Part shown: one piece after another, positions 17,033-25,250 of the stretch
How the letters are laid out: each line of letters opens with the position of its first letter
Position numbering within the stretch: position 1 is the first letter of the stretch
Program-made: the position numbers and the translations under genes
Assembly (NCBI RefSeq): GCF_015732185.1
Contig: NZ_WIQM01000001.1
Location: forward strand, 100,105 to 164,104
Length of the DNA: 64,000 bases
Origin: Pectinatus haikarae
GTDB lineage: Bacteria; Bacillota; Negativicutes; Selenomonadales; Selenomonadaceae
Reading direction: 5' to 3'
The notes under the pieces: generated by a model
The model's database searches: none
The model's input: the letters and a program-made list of their open reading frames with translations, nothing else
What the model was told of the DNA's origin: nothing

Positions 17033-18055
17033 TTATTTTTTACCGGTTGTTACTGAAAAATATTTTTCTTCATTAGATTTCAACATTATTAAAGTCCCCG
17101 ACTTTTTAGCAGCCAAAAACCCTTCGGGCCTGCATGTAGCAGGTAAAACGAAAGCAGATACCTGTTGATCTGCATTGTATAGAAGCCATCTGGTTGCGCA
17201 GGGGAATTCTTTTGTCGAAAAGGTTGTTTTAAAACCGAATCCTTTAGGAGAATCTATTTCAAAAACAGCATTTTCGGTATAATTCTTGAGATCATCCGCC
17301 ATAAAAACAATTTCAGGGTCATACATGTCGGGCTGATCAAGTTTAGTCAAAGTACTGCCATTTTTTTGTAACTGTTTTATATCTTCATTATAATGCATCC
17401 ATTTTGGTGTGGGCTTGACATGTGCTGGTATGGATTCGCGTAATTTGAACGCTTTTTCTGGTACATTTGAAGAAATAATGGCATTATCTACATATGCATA
17501 ATTCATGTGACACATATATTGTAACGGCATGTCGATACCTGTAAGATTTTTTACTTTCATGCCAATGTCCATTTTTGTGTCATTTGCTTTTATAGTAAGA
17601 CTGGGATGTGATAAATAGTGATAACCGAAGCCTTGACAATATTCGTATTGACCAGTTACTGAAATAGTTTCATCAGAAAGTTCCAACCATGCCTCATCAA
17701 TTGGTGCACATGACATTTCTCCATGCATTGGATGAGTATCTTCCGGTGATGGACATCCATTTGATAAAAGTCCAGAATGAAAAGCAAAACAACCATAGGT
17801 ATCAATGATACAGTTTGCTGGCTTGGGCTGGGAAAACATGTTCTTCATCCGCAGGCTTATTCCGTCAAATTCCGCATCCCATATTATTTGCCCCATGTAG
17901 GGAAGAACTGTTACATAGCCTCTGCTGTTTGTTAGTTTTACCGCTTCGACTCCTGATGAATATATAAATATGTCGACAGTAAAATTATCATTTTTAAAAA
18001 TTTCTTTAGATTTTTCTGAAAAAAAACCACGCTTGAGAAAAATTTTATTTTTCAT
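17033..18055 (-). CDS. DUF4432/aldose-epimerase-like protein (DeoX-like)
   Basis: About 340 residues with the beta-rich look of the aldose 1-epimerase superfamily. Likely active-site stretches are FAFHSGLLSNGCPSPEDTHPMHGEMS (positions about 110-140) and MQYMCHMNYAYV-like (LQYMCHMNYAY). The longer frame starts with TTG at 18085 inside the preceding gene, but AGAGGT at 18066-18071 favours the ATG at 18055. Proteins of this type are found in sugar operons, and Salmonella DeoX is the likely counterpart. A mutarotase step on deoxyribose is plausible but unproven. Confidence 0.7.
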   Translation of the reverse strand: MKNKIFLKRGFFSEKSKEIFKNDNFTVDIFIYSSGVEAVKLTNSRGYVTVLPYMGQIIWDAEFDGISLRMKNMFSQPKPANCIIDTYGCFAFHSGLLSNGCPSPEDTHPMHGEMSCAPIDEAWLELSDETISVTGQYEYCQGFGYHYLSHPSLTIKANDTKMDIGMKVKNLTGIDMPLQYMCHMNYAYVDNAIISSNVPEKAFKLRESIPAHVKPTPKWMHYNEDIKQLQKNGSTLTKLDQPDMYDPEIVFMADDLKNYTENAVFEIDSPKGFGFKTTFSTKEFPCATRWLLYNADQQVSAFVLPATCRPEGFLAAKKSGTLIMLKSNEEKYFSVTTGKK

Positions 18056-18081
18056 TTTATTTTTACCTCTTTTTGTTATAG

Positions 18082-19386
18082 TCAATATTCATTGCCGATT
18101 CTTTTGTAAAAATAATAGCCAACATAGGCAAAACAGAAGAAATTTACTATAAACGAAAATTGCATTGAACCGGTTATGTCTGAGACAAGTCCCTGGATAG
18201 CAGGCACAAACGCCGCGCCTATTATGGACATGACAAGGACAGCTCCGGCAGTTTCAGTATATTCTTTTTCTACTGAATTTAATGTTTCGGCGTAAATAGT
18301 CGCCCAGCATGGTCCCATCAATATGCTTATTGCTACTGCAGCGTATACTGCTGTAAAATTTGGTATAAAAGAAACATAAAGGACCAATGCACATCCGATA
18401 ATTGAATATGCTAATAAAACTTTATTTGCAGAAAATTTTGCAATCAAAAAATTTGCTATAAATTTCCCGACAAAAAAACATGCATAGCTAATTACCATAA
18501 AATCAGCAGCCATACGTTCATTTATAGTGTTATCAAGAACTAAAGCCAATCTTATTGTAAATGACCATACAGCTACCTGCATTCCTACGTAAAGAAACTG
18601 AGCTGCAATTCCCTTCTTGAATTTACTGTTTTTAATGAGATATTTTAAAGTTTTGATAATTCCTGCGTCGTTTTTATTTGATGTTTTTTCGATAGTCTTA
18701 CATTTAGGATATTTAGTGATGAGAAATAGAATAAATACTGCAACTAGAATATATATCATAATTTTATATGGATGTAGAGTATGCTGCAACATTTGCAACT
18801 TAAAAGCATGCAGAGCTGTTTCATTTAGAACAGCCATTTGTGTAGCCAAACTGGCACCATTTTGAAATATCAGGTATTTTCCCAGCAGGATTCCGGCGGC
18901 AGCGCCAATAGGATAAAAAGTTTGGCTTATATTTAAACGCAATGTAGAATATTTGCGAGGTCCTAACATGGTGCTATAAGTGTTTGAAGCTGTTTCCAGA
19001 AAACCAAGGCCTATAGCAATGGAAAAAACAGCAAATAGGAACATCGTATATGTGGCCATGTCAGATGCGGGAAAAAATAATCCGCAGCCAATAATATAAA
19101 ATAATAAACCACATAGGATAGCAAATTTGTAGCTAGTCTTTTTGATTACTATGGATGCTGGTATTGATATCAAAAAATATCCACCGTAAAAAGCACTTTG
19201 CACTAAGGCACTTGCAAAGTCGCTTAATGTAAATACACTTTTGAATTGAGTGATCAATATATCGTTTAAGCTCGCTGCAGCACCCCATAGTGGAAATAAG
19301 CATGATAATAATATGAATTGAAAAATTGGTGTTTTGTTTAAATAACCATCATCGTATTGTAGTAAAGCATCTTTCTTATCTGCCAT
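18082..19386 (-). CDS. FucP-like MFS sugar:proton symporter
   Basis: A 434-residue major facilitator with about 12 hydrophobic segments. FQFILLSCLFPLWGAAASLNDILITQFK near the N-terminus is the FucP signature (the W-G-x-A-x-x-L-N-D-I pattern), followed by QSAFYGGYFLISIPAS. It is more like the L-fucose permease and Salmonella DeoP than generic MFS pumps, so import of deoxyribose or another monosaccharide is expected. RBS is GGAGGAAAAATT. It lies between deoC and the DUF4432 gene, overlapping the latter's extended frame. Confidence 0.85.
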   Translation of the reverse strand: MADKKDALLQYDDGYLNKTPIFQFILLSCLFPLWGAAASLNDILITQFKSVFTLSDFASALVQSAFYGGYFLISIPASIVIKKTSYKFAILCGLLFYIIGCGLFFPASDMATYTMFLFAVFSIAIGLGFLETASNTYSTMLGPRKYSTLRLNISQTFYPIGAAAGILLGKYLIFQNGASLATQMAVLNETALHAFKLQMLQHTLHPYKIMIYILVAVFILFLITKYPKCKTIEKTSNKNDAGIIKTLKYLIKNSKFKKGIAAQFLYVGMQVAVWSFTIRLALVLDNTINERMAADFMVISYACFFVGKFIANFLIAKFSANKVLLAYSIIGCALVLYVSFIPNFTAVYAAVAISILMGPCWATIYAETLNSVEKEYTETAGAVLVMSIIGAAFVPAIQGLVSDITGSMQFSFIVNFFCFAYVGYYFYKRIGNEY

Positions 19387-19462
19387 AATTTTTCCTCCAA
19401 GTAAACATTGAGAAAACAGTTATTCCAATAAATAAGTGTTTTCTCAATATAAATCTTTATTA

Positions 19463-20104
19463 TTAATTCACAATTTCCACGCCGTGGCTTGTACCAATTC
19501 TTTCTGCACCGGCAGCTATCATTATATCTGCATCCTGTCTGCTGCGAATACCACCGGCAGCCTTTACTTTGGCTTTGCCATTAACAGTCTTTTTCATTAG
19601 GGCAACGTCTTTTTCTGTTGCTCCGCCTGTGGAAAAACCTGTTGATGTTTTTACGAAACTTGCACCCGCTTCAACAGCCAGATTGCATGCACGTACTTTT
19701 TCACTATCTGACAGCAGGCAGGCTTCTATAATAACTTTTACGATTGCTTTACCTTTTGTTGCTTTAACAACTGCAGAGATATCATTTTTGACATATTTGT
19801 CATCACAGTCTTTCAATTTGCCTATGGCTATCACCATATCAATCTCTGAAGCACCATCTTTGATGGCCTGTTCTGTTTCAAAAACTTTTACAGATGTGGG
19901 AGTGGCTCCCTGCGGAAAACCAATTACTGTGCAAACAGCAATATTTGTATTTTTTAGCTGTTCATACGCATCTGATACCCATATAGGACTGATACATACA
20001 GAGGCAAAATTGTATTTTTTTGCCTCTATTAAAAGTTTTTCCAGATCCTTTTTTACGGCATCTGTTTTTAATAATGTGTGGTCTATCAATTTTGCATAAT
20101 CCAT
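19463..20104 (-). CDS. deoC: Deoxyribose-phosphate aldolase
   Basis: Splits 2-deoxyribose-5-phosphate to glyceraldehyde-3-phosphate and acetaldehyde. The Schiff-base lysine is Lys152 in [23 protein letters not shown] supplies the conserved Asp (about residue 89), and [13 protein letters not shown] holds the second catalytic Lys. At 213 residues it is the typical short bacterial form. RBS is GGAGGT, 6 bases before the ATG. It is the first gene of the operon, directly behind the palindromic promoter region, and gives the operon its catabolic logic. Confidence 0.96.
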   Translation of the reverse strand: MDYAKLIDHTLLKTDAVKKDLEKLLIEAKKYNFASVCISPIWVSDAYEQLKNTNIAVCTVIGFPQGATPTSVKVFETEQAIKDGASEIDMVIAIGKLKDCDDKYVKNDISAVVKATKGKAIVKVIIEACLLSDSEKVRACNLAVEAGASFVKTSTGFSTGGATEKDVALMKKTVNGKAKVKAAGGIRSRQDADIMIAAGAERIGTSHGVEIVN

Positions 20105-20143
20105 AGTCTACCTCCGTTAGCGTTGATATTTATTACAAAATTT

Positions 20144-20172
20144 ATCTTAACATATTTTTGAACTTATGTAAA
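20144..20172 (-). promoter_or_regulatory. Promoter of the deoC operon
   Basis: On the minus strand, TTTACA (20167-20172) and TAAGAT (20144-20149) are spaced by 17 bases, about 40 bases before the deoC start. The -35 box is the outer end of the large palindrome, so a protein on the palindrome would block or reshape polymerase binding. Confidence 0.65.
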
Positions 20173-20209
20173 CTAAATAATGAAATTAATTTCATTATTT
20201 AGTTTACAT
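20166..20209. promoter_or_regulatory. 44-bp perfect palindrome, probable operator
   Basis: The half-site ATGTAAACTAAATAATGAAA continues into TT and then its exact reverse complement, with no spacer. It overlaps the -35 box of the deoC promoter and lies between that operon and the SorC/DeoR-type regulator gene. There is no GC-rich stem or T run after it, so an operator fits better than a terminator. Confidence 0.7.
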
Positions 20210-20263
20210 TGAAAAATATCCTTTGTTATTATGAACAATTGTTTAATAATGAATAATCAAATA

Positions 20264-20325
20264 AAAAAGACATAATTCCAATAAGTTAAATTTTTAGATA
20301 TAACCTATTAGAACTATGTCTTTTT
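20264..20325 (-). terminator. Terminator of the regulator gene
   Basis: AAAAAGACATA at 20264-20274 pairs with TATGTCTTTTT at 20315-20325, and part of the intervening segment (AATAAGTTA/TAACCTATT, one mismatch) extends the stem. It lies just after the stop of the minus-strand regulator and before the deoC operator. Confidence 0.65.
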
Positions 20326-20336
20326 ATCTTTATCTA

Positions 20337-21272
20337 TTATTTTATTAACGCATGTGCTGTATATTGATCTGTTACCAATATGTTGGCAAAACCGCCTGCC
20401 AAAGCCGCTTTTATAGCAGAAATTTTTCTTTGGCTGCCTGCAACAAGAATTCGTTTTTCCTTATTCTTTAACTCTTCCAAATTTATCCCGACTGTTCTGT
20501 TGTCAAGTTCTTTATTACATAATTCACCTTCTGCGTTAAAAAAACGTGAACATATATCACCGACAGCATCTTCCTTTAATATACGCTTATCTTTTTCATC
20601 AATGTAACCTAATCTAAAAAGCAGAGCATCATCTTTTACAGTCCCTACTGTAAATACCGCTATGTTTGCCTGGCGACCAAGTTCCAATATCCTTTTTATA
20701 TGACGATCATTTTCTACTAATTTTTTCATCTGTACACTGTCGAACATTAGCGGTAATGGTAAATACCGGCCGACCGTGTTGAATGATTCAGAAAATAATT
20801 CAACAACTTCATAGGCATAGGTATTACTTTGCGAATGACTGACGCCACCTTTTAATTGGACAATTTGTACACCTTTTAGTGACTTTGATCGTAATTTCAA
20901 AGCCACATTATAAATAGTAAGTCCCCAACTTACACCTATAATATCACCGTCTTTAGTCACTGCATATAGATATTCTGCTGCCTTTGCACTTATGCTTTTT
21001 GTTATTTCATCTCGTGTATCAAGTGGCGTATAAGCGATTTTCACGTCATCTAAATTATACTTGCTGATTAACATCTGTTCTAAGCTGCTATTGTCTTCAA
21101 TAGGATCTACTATATTTATCCGGACAAATTTTTGATCTTTTGCATATTGCAGCAATCGTGAAACAGTTGGTCTGGATATATTTAGTTTTTCAGCAATTTG
21201 CTGTTGGCTGTAATCTGACTCATAATATAATTTTGCAATATTTATACTGAGCCGTTCTTTGTTGTTGTCCAT
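20337..21272 (-). CDS. SorC/DeoR(Bacillus)-type sugar-binding transcriptional regulator
   Basis: About 311 residues. The N-terminal helix-turn-helix (AKLYYESDYSQQQIAEKLNISRPTVSRLLQYAKDQ) and the C-terminal sugar-phosphate effector domain (DGDIIGVSWGLTIYNVA, QLKGGVS, GDICSRFFNAEG) are typical of the family that includes Bacillus subtilis DeoR and CggR. The frame opens with a TTG at 21287, but ATG 21272, ten bases after GAGG, gives the usual start. It is encoded upstream of deoC in the same direction; deoxyribose-5-phosphate is the expected effector by analogy with Bacillus DeoR. It probably binds the 20166-20209 palindrome. Confidence 0.88.
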   Translation of the reverse strand: MDNNKERLSINIAKLYYESDYSQQQIAEKLNISRPTVSRLLQYAKDQKFVRINIVDPIEDNSSLEQMLISKYNLDDVKIAYTPLDTRDEITKSISAKAAEYLYAVTKDGDIIGVSWGLTIYNVALKLRSKSLKGVQIVQLKGGVSHSQSNTYAYEVVELFSESFNTVGRYLPLPLMFDSVQMKKLVENDRHIKRILELGRQANIAVFTVGTVKDDALLFRLGYIDEKDKRILKEDAVGDICSRFFNAEGELCNKELDNRTVGINLEELKNKEKRILVAGSQRKISAIKAALAGGFANILVTDQYTAHALIK

Positions 21273-21362
21273 TTGTATATTCCTCAAATTGTATATTATT
21301 CAAAAATTATTGTAAATTTATTGGAACGTAATATAATATTTTTATAAAAAATATCGAATAAT

Positions 21363-21408
21363 AAAAAGCTATCGCATAGCAGCACTAACTACTTGCAATA
21401 GCCTTTTA
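21363..21408 (-). terminator. Imperfect hairpin after the GT2 gene
   Basis: AAAAGCTATCGCA (from 21364) pairs imperfectly with TGCAATAGCCTTTT. Read on the minus strand, the last arm runs into a T tract. It lies downstream of the glycosyltransferase gene and upstream of the regulator gene. Confidence 0.55.
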
Positions 21409-21463
21409 TTTTGTGGCAGTAATCCTATCGTTATGATATATTTATTATGTGCAGCATAGATTT

Positions 21464-22696
21464 TTAACGAACAATGTCATCATATGAAACGGCACGTGTA
21501 TGTTGGGTATGACTCCATTCGTGTTCATTGCGATGCAGAAATCCCAAAAATACTATAGGAATCCAGCTGTATATAAAAATAGGATATAAGATAAGATAAA
21601 ACCATGCTTTTAATCTAACACGTATTTTTAGCAGTATAATAACAGGTAAAACATATTGCCCTAACGTAATCACTGTAAGCAATGATGAAGGAAGAAATTG
21701 ATATATATTGGTAAATAAGCTTATGCCGAAACCCATTTGAATATAACTCATGATAACGAAAATCGTGGATATCATCAGAATATGAGGTTGCAATAAATGC
21801 ATGCAACCATCCAATATGCGGATATCATGTTTTTTTATACCGGCCTTGATCATTTTGGGTATAAAACGGTGAGCAACATCAAATTGCCCTTGTGCCCAAC
21901 GTTTTCGCTGACGCCATGACTGCATAAATGTAAGCGGTTTTTCATCATAAACTATGGCATCGTGGGCCCATGTGGTTTTTATTCCTTCAGTTAAAGCTTT
22001 CATCGTAAATTCCATATCTTCTGTCAGACATGTGGCGCCCCAGCCATATTTATGCAATACATCTGTTGTTATGCACATGCCAGTACCACCAAGAACGGAA
22101 GACAAACCTATGTTGGTTTTTGCCAGATGCCATATATGATCAATTACCCAAAATGAAATGGCAAAAGTTCCGGAAATCCATGTATCGTAAGGATTTTTTG
22201 CATCAAGGTAACCTTGAATGAGTTTATCACCCTTGCAGAGACGATTGTTCATTTCTAATAGAAAGCGTTTATCGACAAGATTATCCGCATCAAAAATTGC
22301 CACAGCATCATATTGCCGCTGCATTTTGAAAAGACGACTGAACATCCATTCCATGGCAAAGCCTTTGCCATGTTTTTCTTTATCAGTTCTTTCATGAACG
22401 ATGGCGCCGTGGACTGAAGCAATTTGTGCAGTATTGTCACTGCAATTGTCAGCTATAACAAAAATATCGTATAGGTTTTTGGGATAATCAAGCTGTCCGA
22501 GATTATCTATTAATTGACCGATGACAGCTTTTTCGTTATGCGCGGCAATAATTACTGCAAACGACTTTTCAGGTACAAGAATTTTGACCTCCCTGCGCCT
22601 CCATAGTCCACAGACACCGATACAAAAATAATATACTGTAAATAAAAATATTATCCCCTGTATCGGCAGCATAATATAATCGAGAGCATATGTCAT
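21464..22696 (-). CDS. Membrane GT2-family glycosyltransferase
   Basis: A 410-residue processive-type family 2 glycosyltransferase. An N-terminal hydrophobic helix (IQGIIFLFTVYYFCIGVCGLW) precedes the GT-A domain. VIIAAHNEKAVIGQLI binds nucleotide, AIFDADNLVD is the DxD metal site, CLTEDMEFTMKAL carries the catalytic Asp, and QRKRWAQGQF is the acceptor motif (Q/RxxRW). Three to four hydrophobic segments follow (about 300-390). The family makes or extends polysaccharides such as cellulose, PNAG and hyaluronan, or glycosylates lipids; the product here is unknown. It is the last gene of the tagA-type, psd, pssA unit. RBS is AAGGGGAA. Confidence 0.82.
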   Translation of the reverse strand: MTYALDYIMLPIQGIIFLFTVYYFCIGVCGLWRRREVKILVPEKSFAVIIAAHNEKAVIGQLIDNLGQLDYPKNLYDIFVIADNCSDNTAQIASVHGAIVHERTDKEKHGKGFAMEWMFSRLFKMQRQYDAVAIFDADNLVDKRFLLEMNNRLCKGDKLIQGYLDAKNPYDTWISGTFAISFWVIDHIWHLAKTNIGLSSVLGGTGMCITTDVLHKYGWGATCLTEDMEFTMKALTEGIKTTWAHDAIVYDEKPLTFMQSWRQRKRWAQGQFDVAHRFIPKMIKAGIKKHDIRILDGCMHLLQPHILMISTIFVIMSYIQMGFGISLFTNIYQFLPSSLLTVITLGQYVLPVIILLKIRVRLKAWFYLILYPIFIYSWIPIVFLGFLHRNEHEWSHTQHTRAVSYDDIVR

Positions 22697-22761
22697 TAGA
22701 ATTAGTTCCCCTTTGGCTGTATATCTTCAGGCATACTCTGCCCGCACAAACCATGAATGCA

Positions 22762-23526
22762 TTAAGCGATTTTGTTGCAAATAGTATTTAATATACCAAA
22801 AACAGCATATGTAGAAAAAATAGCGAATAAAACTGCAAACGGAAATACCGCTCGGCATAGGAAGATAAGACCTAAAGCAAACAGCAGGGAAAGAATCAAT
22901 GCTGCTATATTTATTTTTTCGCCAGTACCTTTAAAATCAGGATAATGGATATTGCTTACCATTAAAAAACCTGTAAAAATAACTACAAAAGGTACGACAT
23001 ACCCGATCATTATCGGTGGTATAAAAGGCAGATTGGCTATAAGCATGGCAGCTGTTGCTATCATGCAGCCGCCGGCAGGAATGGGCAGCCCCATGAAGTA
23101 GCCGTGCAATGTGCCGGCATTGACATTAAAGCGTGCCAGACGCCACATTCCGCAAACAGCGTAAATAACACCGGCGATAATACTGAAATACATAAAATAA
23201 CGCAAACTGTCAGGCGGGGTGCCAGTTTTCATGGCAGCCATGCTGATAATTGATAAGGTGAAAAGAACCGATATTATTCCGGGAGCAACGCCGAAGGAAA
23301 CGACATCGCAAAGAGAATCCATTTCCTTGCCCCGTTCATCGGTGGTACCGAAGTAACGGGCAAGACGGCCGTCCAGTCCGTCTGCAAGCAGTGCCAGCAA
23401 TATAAATATAGGGGCATCAATCAAAGGACCGAACTTAACTCCACCCATAAGCATCACAAATATGGACAATATACCAAATACCAAATTCATCGAAGTGCAG
23501 ACATTTGGTATCCATGCTTTACTCAT
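22762..23526 (-). CDS. pssA: CDP-diacylglycerol-serine O-phosphatidyltransferase
   Basis: An integral membrane enzyme that makes phosphatidylserine from CDP-diacylglycerol and serine. The CDP-alcohol phosphotransferase motif is complete in LLADGLDGRLARYFGTTDERGKEMDSLCDVVSFG (D-x2-D-G-x2-A-R-x8-G-x3-D-x3-D; residues about 47-80). Several transmembrane helices follow. The ATG overlaps the stop of psd by one base, so the two steps of phosphatidylethanolamine synthesis are translationally coupled. At 254 residues it is the short type II form found in Bacillus and many others. Confidence 0.94.
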   Translation of the reverse strand: MSKAWIPNVCTSMNLVFGILSIFVMLMGGVKFGPLIDAPIFILLALLADGLDGRLARYFGTTDERGKEMDSLCDVVSFGVAPGIISVLFTLSIISMAAMKTGTPPDSLRYFMYFSIIAGVIYAVCGMWRLARFNVNAGTLHGYFMGLPIPAGGCMIATAAMLIANLPFIPPIMIGYVVPFVVIFTGFLMVSNIHYPDFKGTGEKINIAALILSLLFALGLIFLCRAVFPFAVLFAIFSTYAVFGILNTICNKIA

Positions 23527-24155
23527 TATTTTTTTATCCTCCCAATAATTGTTTCTCCGCCGACAACTTTATCGCCTTTTTTGACGAGCACAGCTATGTT
23601 GTCAGGCATGACGACCTCAGTACATGAACCGAATTTAATGAGACCGTAAAGCTCGCCCTTTGTCAATGTATCATTGAGTGTGACCCAGGATACGATGCGT
23701 CGGGCTAAGATTCCTGCTATTTGTGTAACTGTGATTCTCATTTCGCCATTGTCTATACCAATCATGTGGCGTTCATTTTCAAAACCAACACTATTTTTAT
23801 ATGCCGGACGAAAACGCCCGCAGGTATATTGCTGTAACTTTATTTCGCCTTTTATGGGACTGCGGTTGACGTGAACATTAAAAACCGACAAGAAAATCGT
23901 TACCTTGGTTCCGGGTCCCTTGACAAAATCATCATGATCAATTTTAACAACTTTCATGACTTTCCCGTCGGCAGGCGAAACGATCACTGATTTATCATCT
24001 GGTATATTTCTTTTTGGATTTCTGAAAAAAAATGTAAAGAATCCTGCAAGAACGCCTGGAGCAACAGCTGCATACGGTCCGATAAAAGCACCTGTACCAA
24101 CAGTTAAGGCCGCGGCAAAACCAATGAACTTGTAACCTTCTTTAACAATATTCAT
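23526..24155 (-). CDS. psd: Phosphatidylserine decarboxylase proenzyme
   Basis: Converts phosphatidylserine to phosphatidylethanolamine using a pyruvoyl group made by self-cleavage. The short-form family signature is near the C-terminus: LIKFGSCTEVVMP, where the Ser of GSC is the cleavage and pyruvoyl residue. VSPADGKVMKV and FLSVFNVHVNRSPI (the conserved His) are also present. Two N-terminal hydrophobic segments anchor it. The open frame reaches 24233, but AAGAGGT six to seven bases before ATG 24155 and the usual start MNIVKEGYKFIG decide it (about 209 residues). Confidence 0.93.
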   Translation of the reverse strand: MNIVKEGYKFIGFAAALTVGTGAFIGPYAAVAPGVLAGFFTFFFRNPKRNIPDDKSVIVSPADGKVMKVVKIDHDDFVKGPGTKVTIFLSVFNVHVNRSPIKGEIKLQQYTCGRFRPAYKNSVGFENERHMIGIDNGEMRITVTQIAGILARRIVSWVTLNDTLTKGELYGLIKFGSCTEVVMPDNIAVLVKKGDKVVGGETIIGRIKK

Positions 24156-24258
24156 TTTTATTACCTCTTCTATAATTAAAAACTGAATTATCAGTTCAAT
24201 ATATGTGTACTGCACACATTTATAACATATCAATTATAGTATAATACATTTTTTTTGT

Positions 24259-24996
24259 CTACTGATTAGTCTTTTTTTTCCATGACCATACAGCTTTTAT
24301 AAAGCGGGGCAGGGCCATCAGACGACCGGCTCTGCTTGGCTGCATCATCCCGCGGAAAAGCCATTCTAATTTTGCTTTCTGCATCCATAAAGGGGCTCTT
24401 TTCATGACACCGGCCATGACATCAAGTGTGCCGCCGACGCCGATAGCAAGAGAACAGTTCAATTCATGTAAATGCGTATACAGCCACTTTTCTTGTTTGG
24501 GGACACCAAGCGCTGCAAGAAGGATATCTGGCTTCGCAATATTTATTTCTTCAACTATTTTTTTTTCGTCAGCAAGCGTAAAAAAACCGTTTCTTACTCC
24601 TGCTATCTGAATTCCGGGATAATCTGCCATTGCTTTTAATTTTGCTTTTTCCGCTACACCCGGAGCTGAACCGAAAAAAAATATACGCCAGCCTTTTTGC
24701 GGCGCTGCTGCCAATAGCTTTTGCACCAGATCAAATCCGGCAACGCGTTCAGGCATAGGCACTCCCAGGTAATTAGATGCCCATACTGTGCCGGCGCCAT
24801 CGGGAACTACCAGATTGACTTTATTCAGTATTTCTCCCAATTCATTATCTTTGGTGGCACGCATAAGCATTTCGGCATTAGCTGTTGCGATCATTGATTT
24901 GTTTTTCGCTTCAATAAAATGTGTTGCTGCTTCCACTGCCTGACACATAGTTACTGAAGCCACTTTTATACCCAGAATATCAACCGTTGTAAACAA
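24259..24996 (-). CDS. WecG/TagA/CpsF-family glycosyltransferase
   Basis: A 245-residue GT26 enzyme that adds a sugar (ManNAc or ManNAcA type in characterised members) to a lipid-linked GlcNAc in teichoic acid or exopolysaccharide synthesis. Family hallmarks: MIATANAEMLMRA, LVVPDGAGTVWAS, FFFGSAPGVAEKAK, LAALGVPKQEKWL and AIGVGGTLDVMAGVMKRAPLWMQKAKLEWLFR. The start is a TTG with AAAGGGGA eight bases upstream. It precedes psd on the same strand, so it may share a transcript with the phospholipid genes. The acceptor in this organism is not known. Confidence 0.9.
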   Translation of the reverse strand: MFTTVDILGIKVASVTMCQAVEAATHFIEAKNKSMIATANAEMLMRATKDNELGEILNKVNLVVPDGAGTVWASNYLGVPMPERVAGFDLVQKLLAAAPQKGWRIFFFGSAPGVAEKAKLKAMADYPGIQIAGVRNGFFTLADEKKIVEEINIAKPDILLAALGVPKQEKWLYTHLHELNCSLAIGVGGTLDVMAGVMKRAPLWMQKAKLEWLFRGMMQPSRAGRLMALPRFIKAVWSWKKKTNQ

Positions 24997-25155
24997 TTGC
25001 CCATTCCCCTTTTTACAGTTAATCTCCTATTTAGAGACGGCTCAGTAATATACGCTATCCCGCAACAAATAGATTTACAAGCCAATAAGACATTTTATCA
25101 TATTCTCTGTATTATGGAAAACTATTTATTATACCTATGTTGAAAAAATCCCATA

Positions 25156-25184
25156 TTGACAACATGCAGCTTTACAAATATAAG
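25156..25184 (+). promoter_or_regulatory. Consensus promoter for the obgE operon
   Basis: A perfect TTGACA (25156-25161), a 17-base spacer and TATAAG (25179-25184) sit about 66 bases before the obgE ATG. The rest of the 24997-25250 gap is A/T-rich without other signals that I can support. Confidence 0.8.
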
Positions 25185-25250
25185 ATTTTCTGATATTGTT
25201 TGAGAGATATAACAAATTTTTATTTTTAAATATTCAGAACGGGAGAAAAG

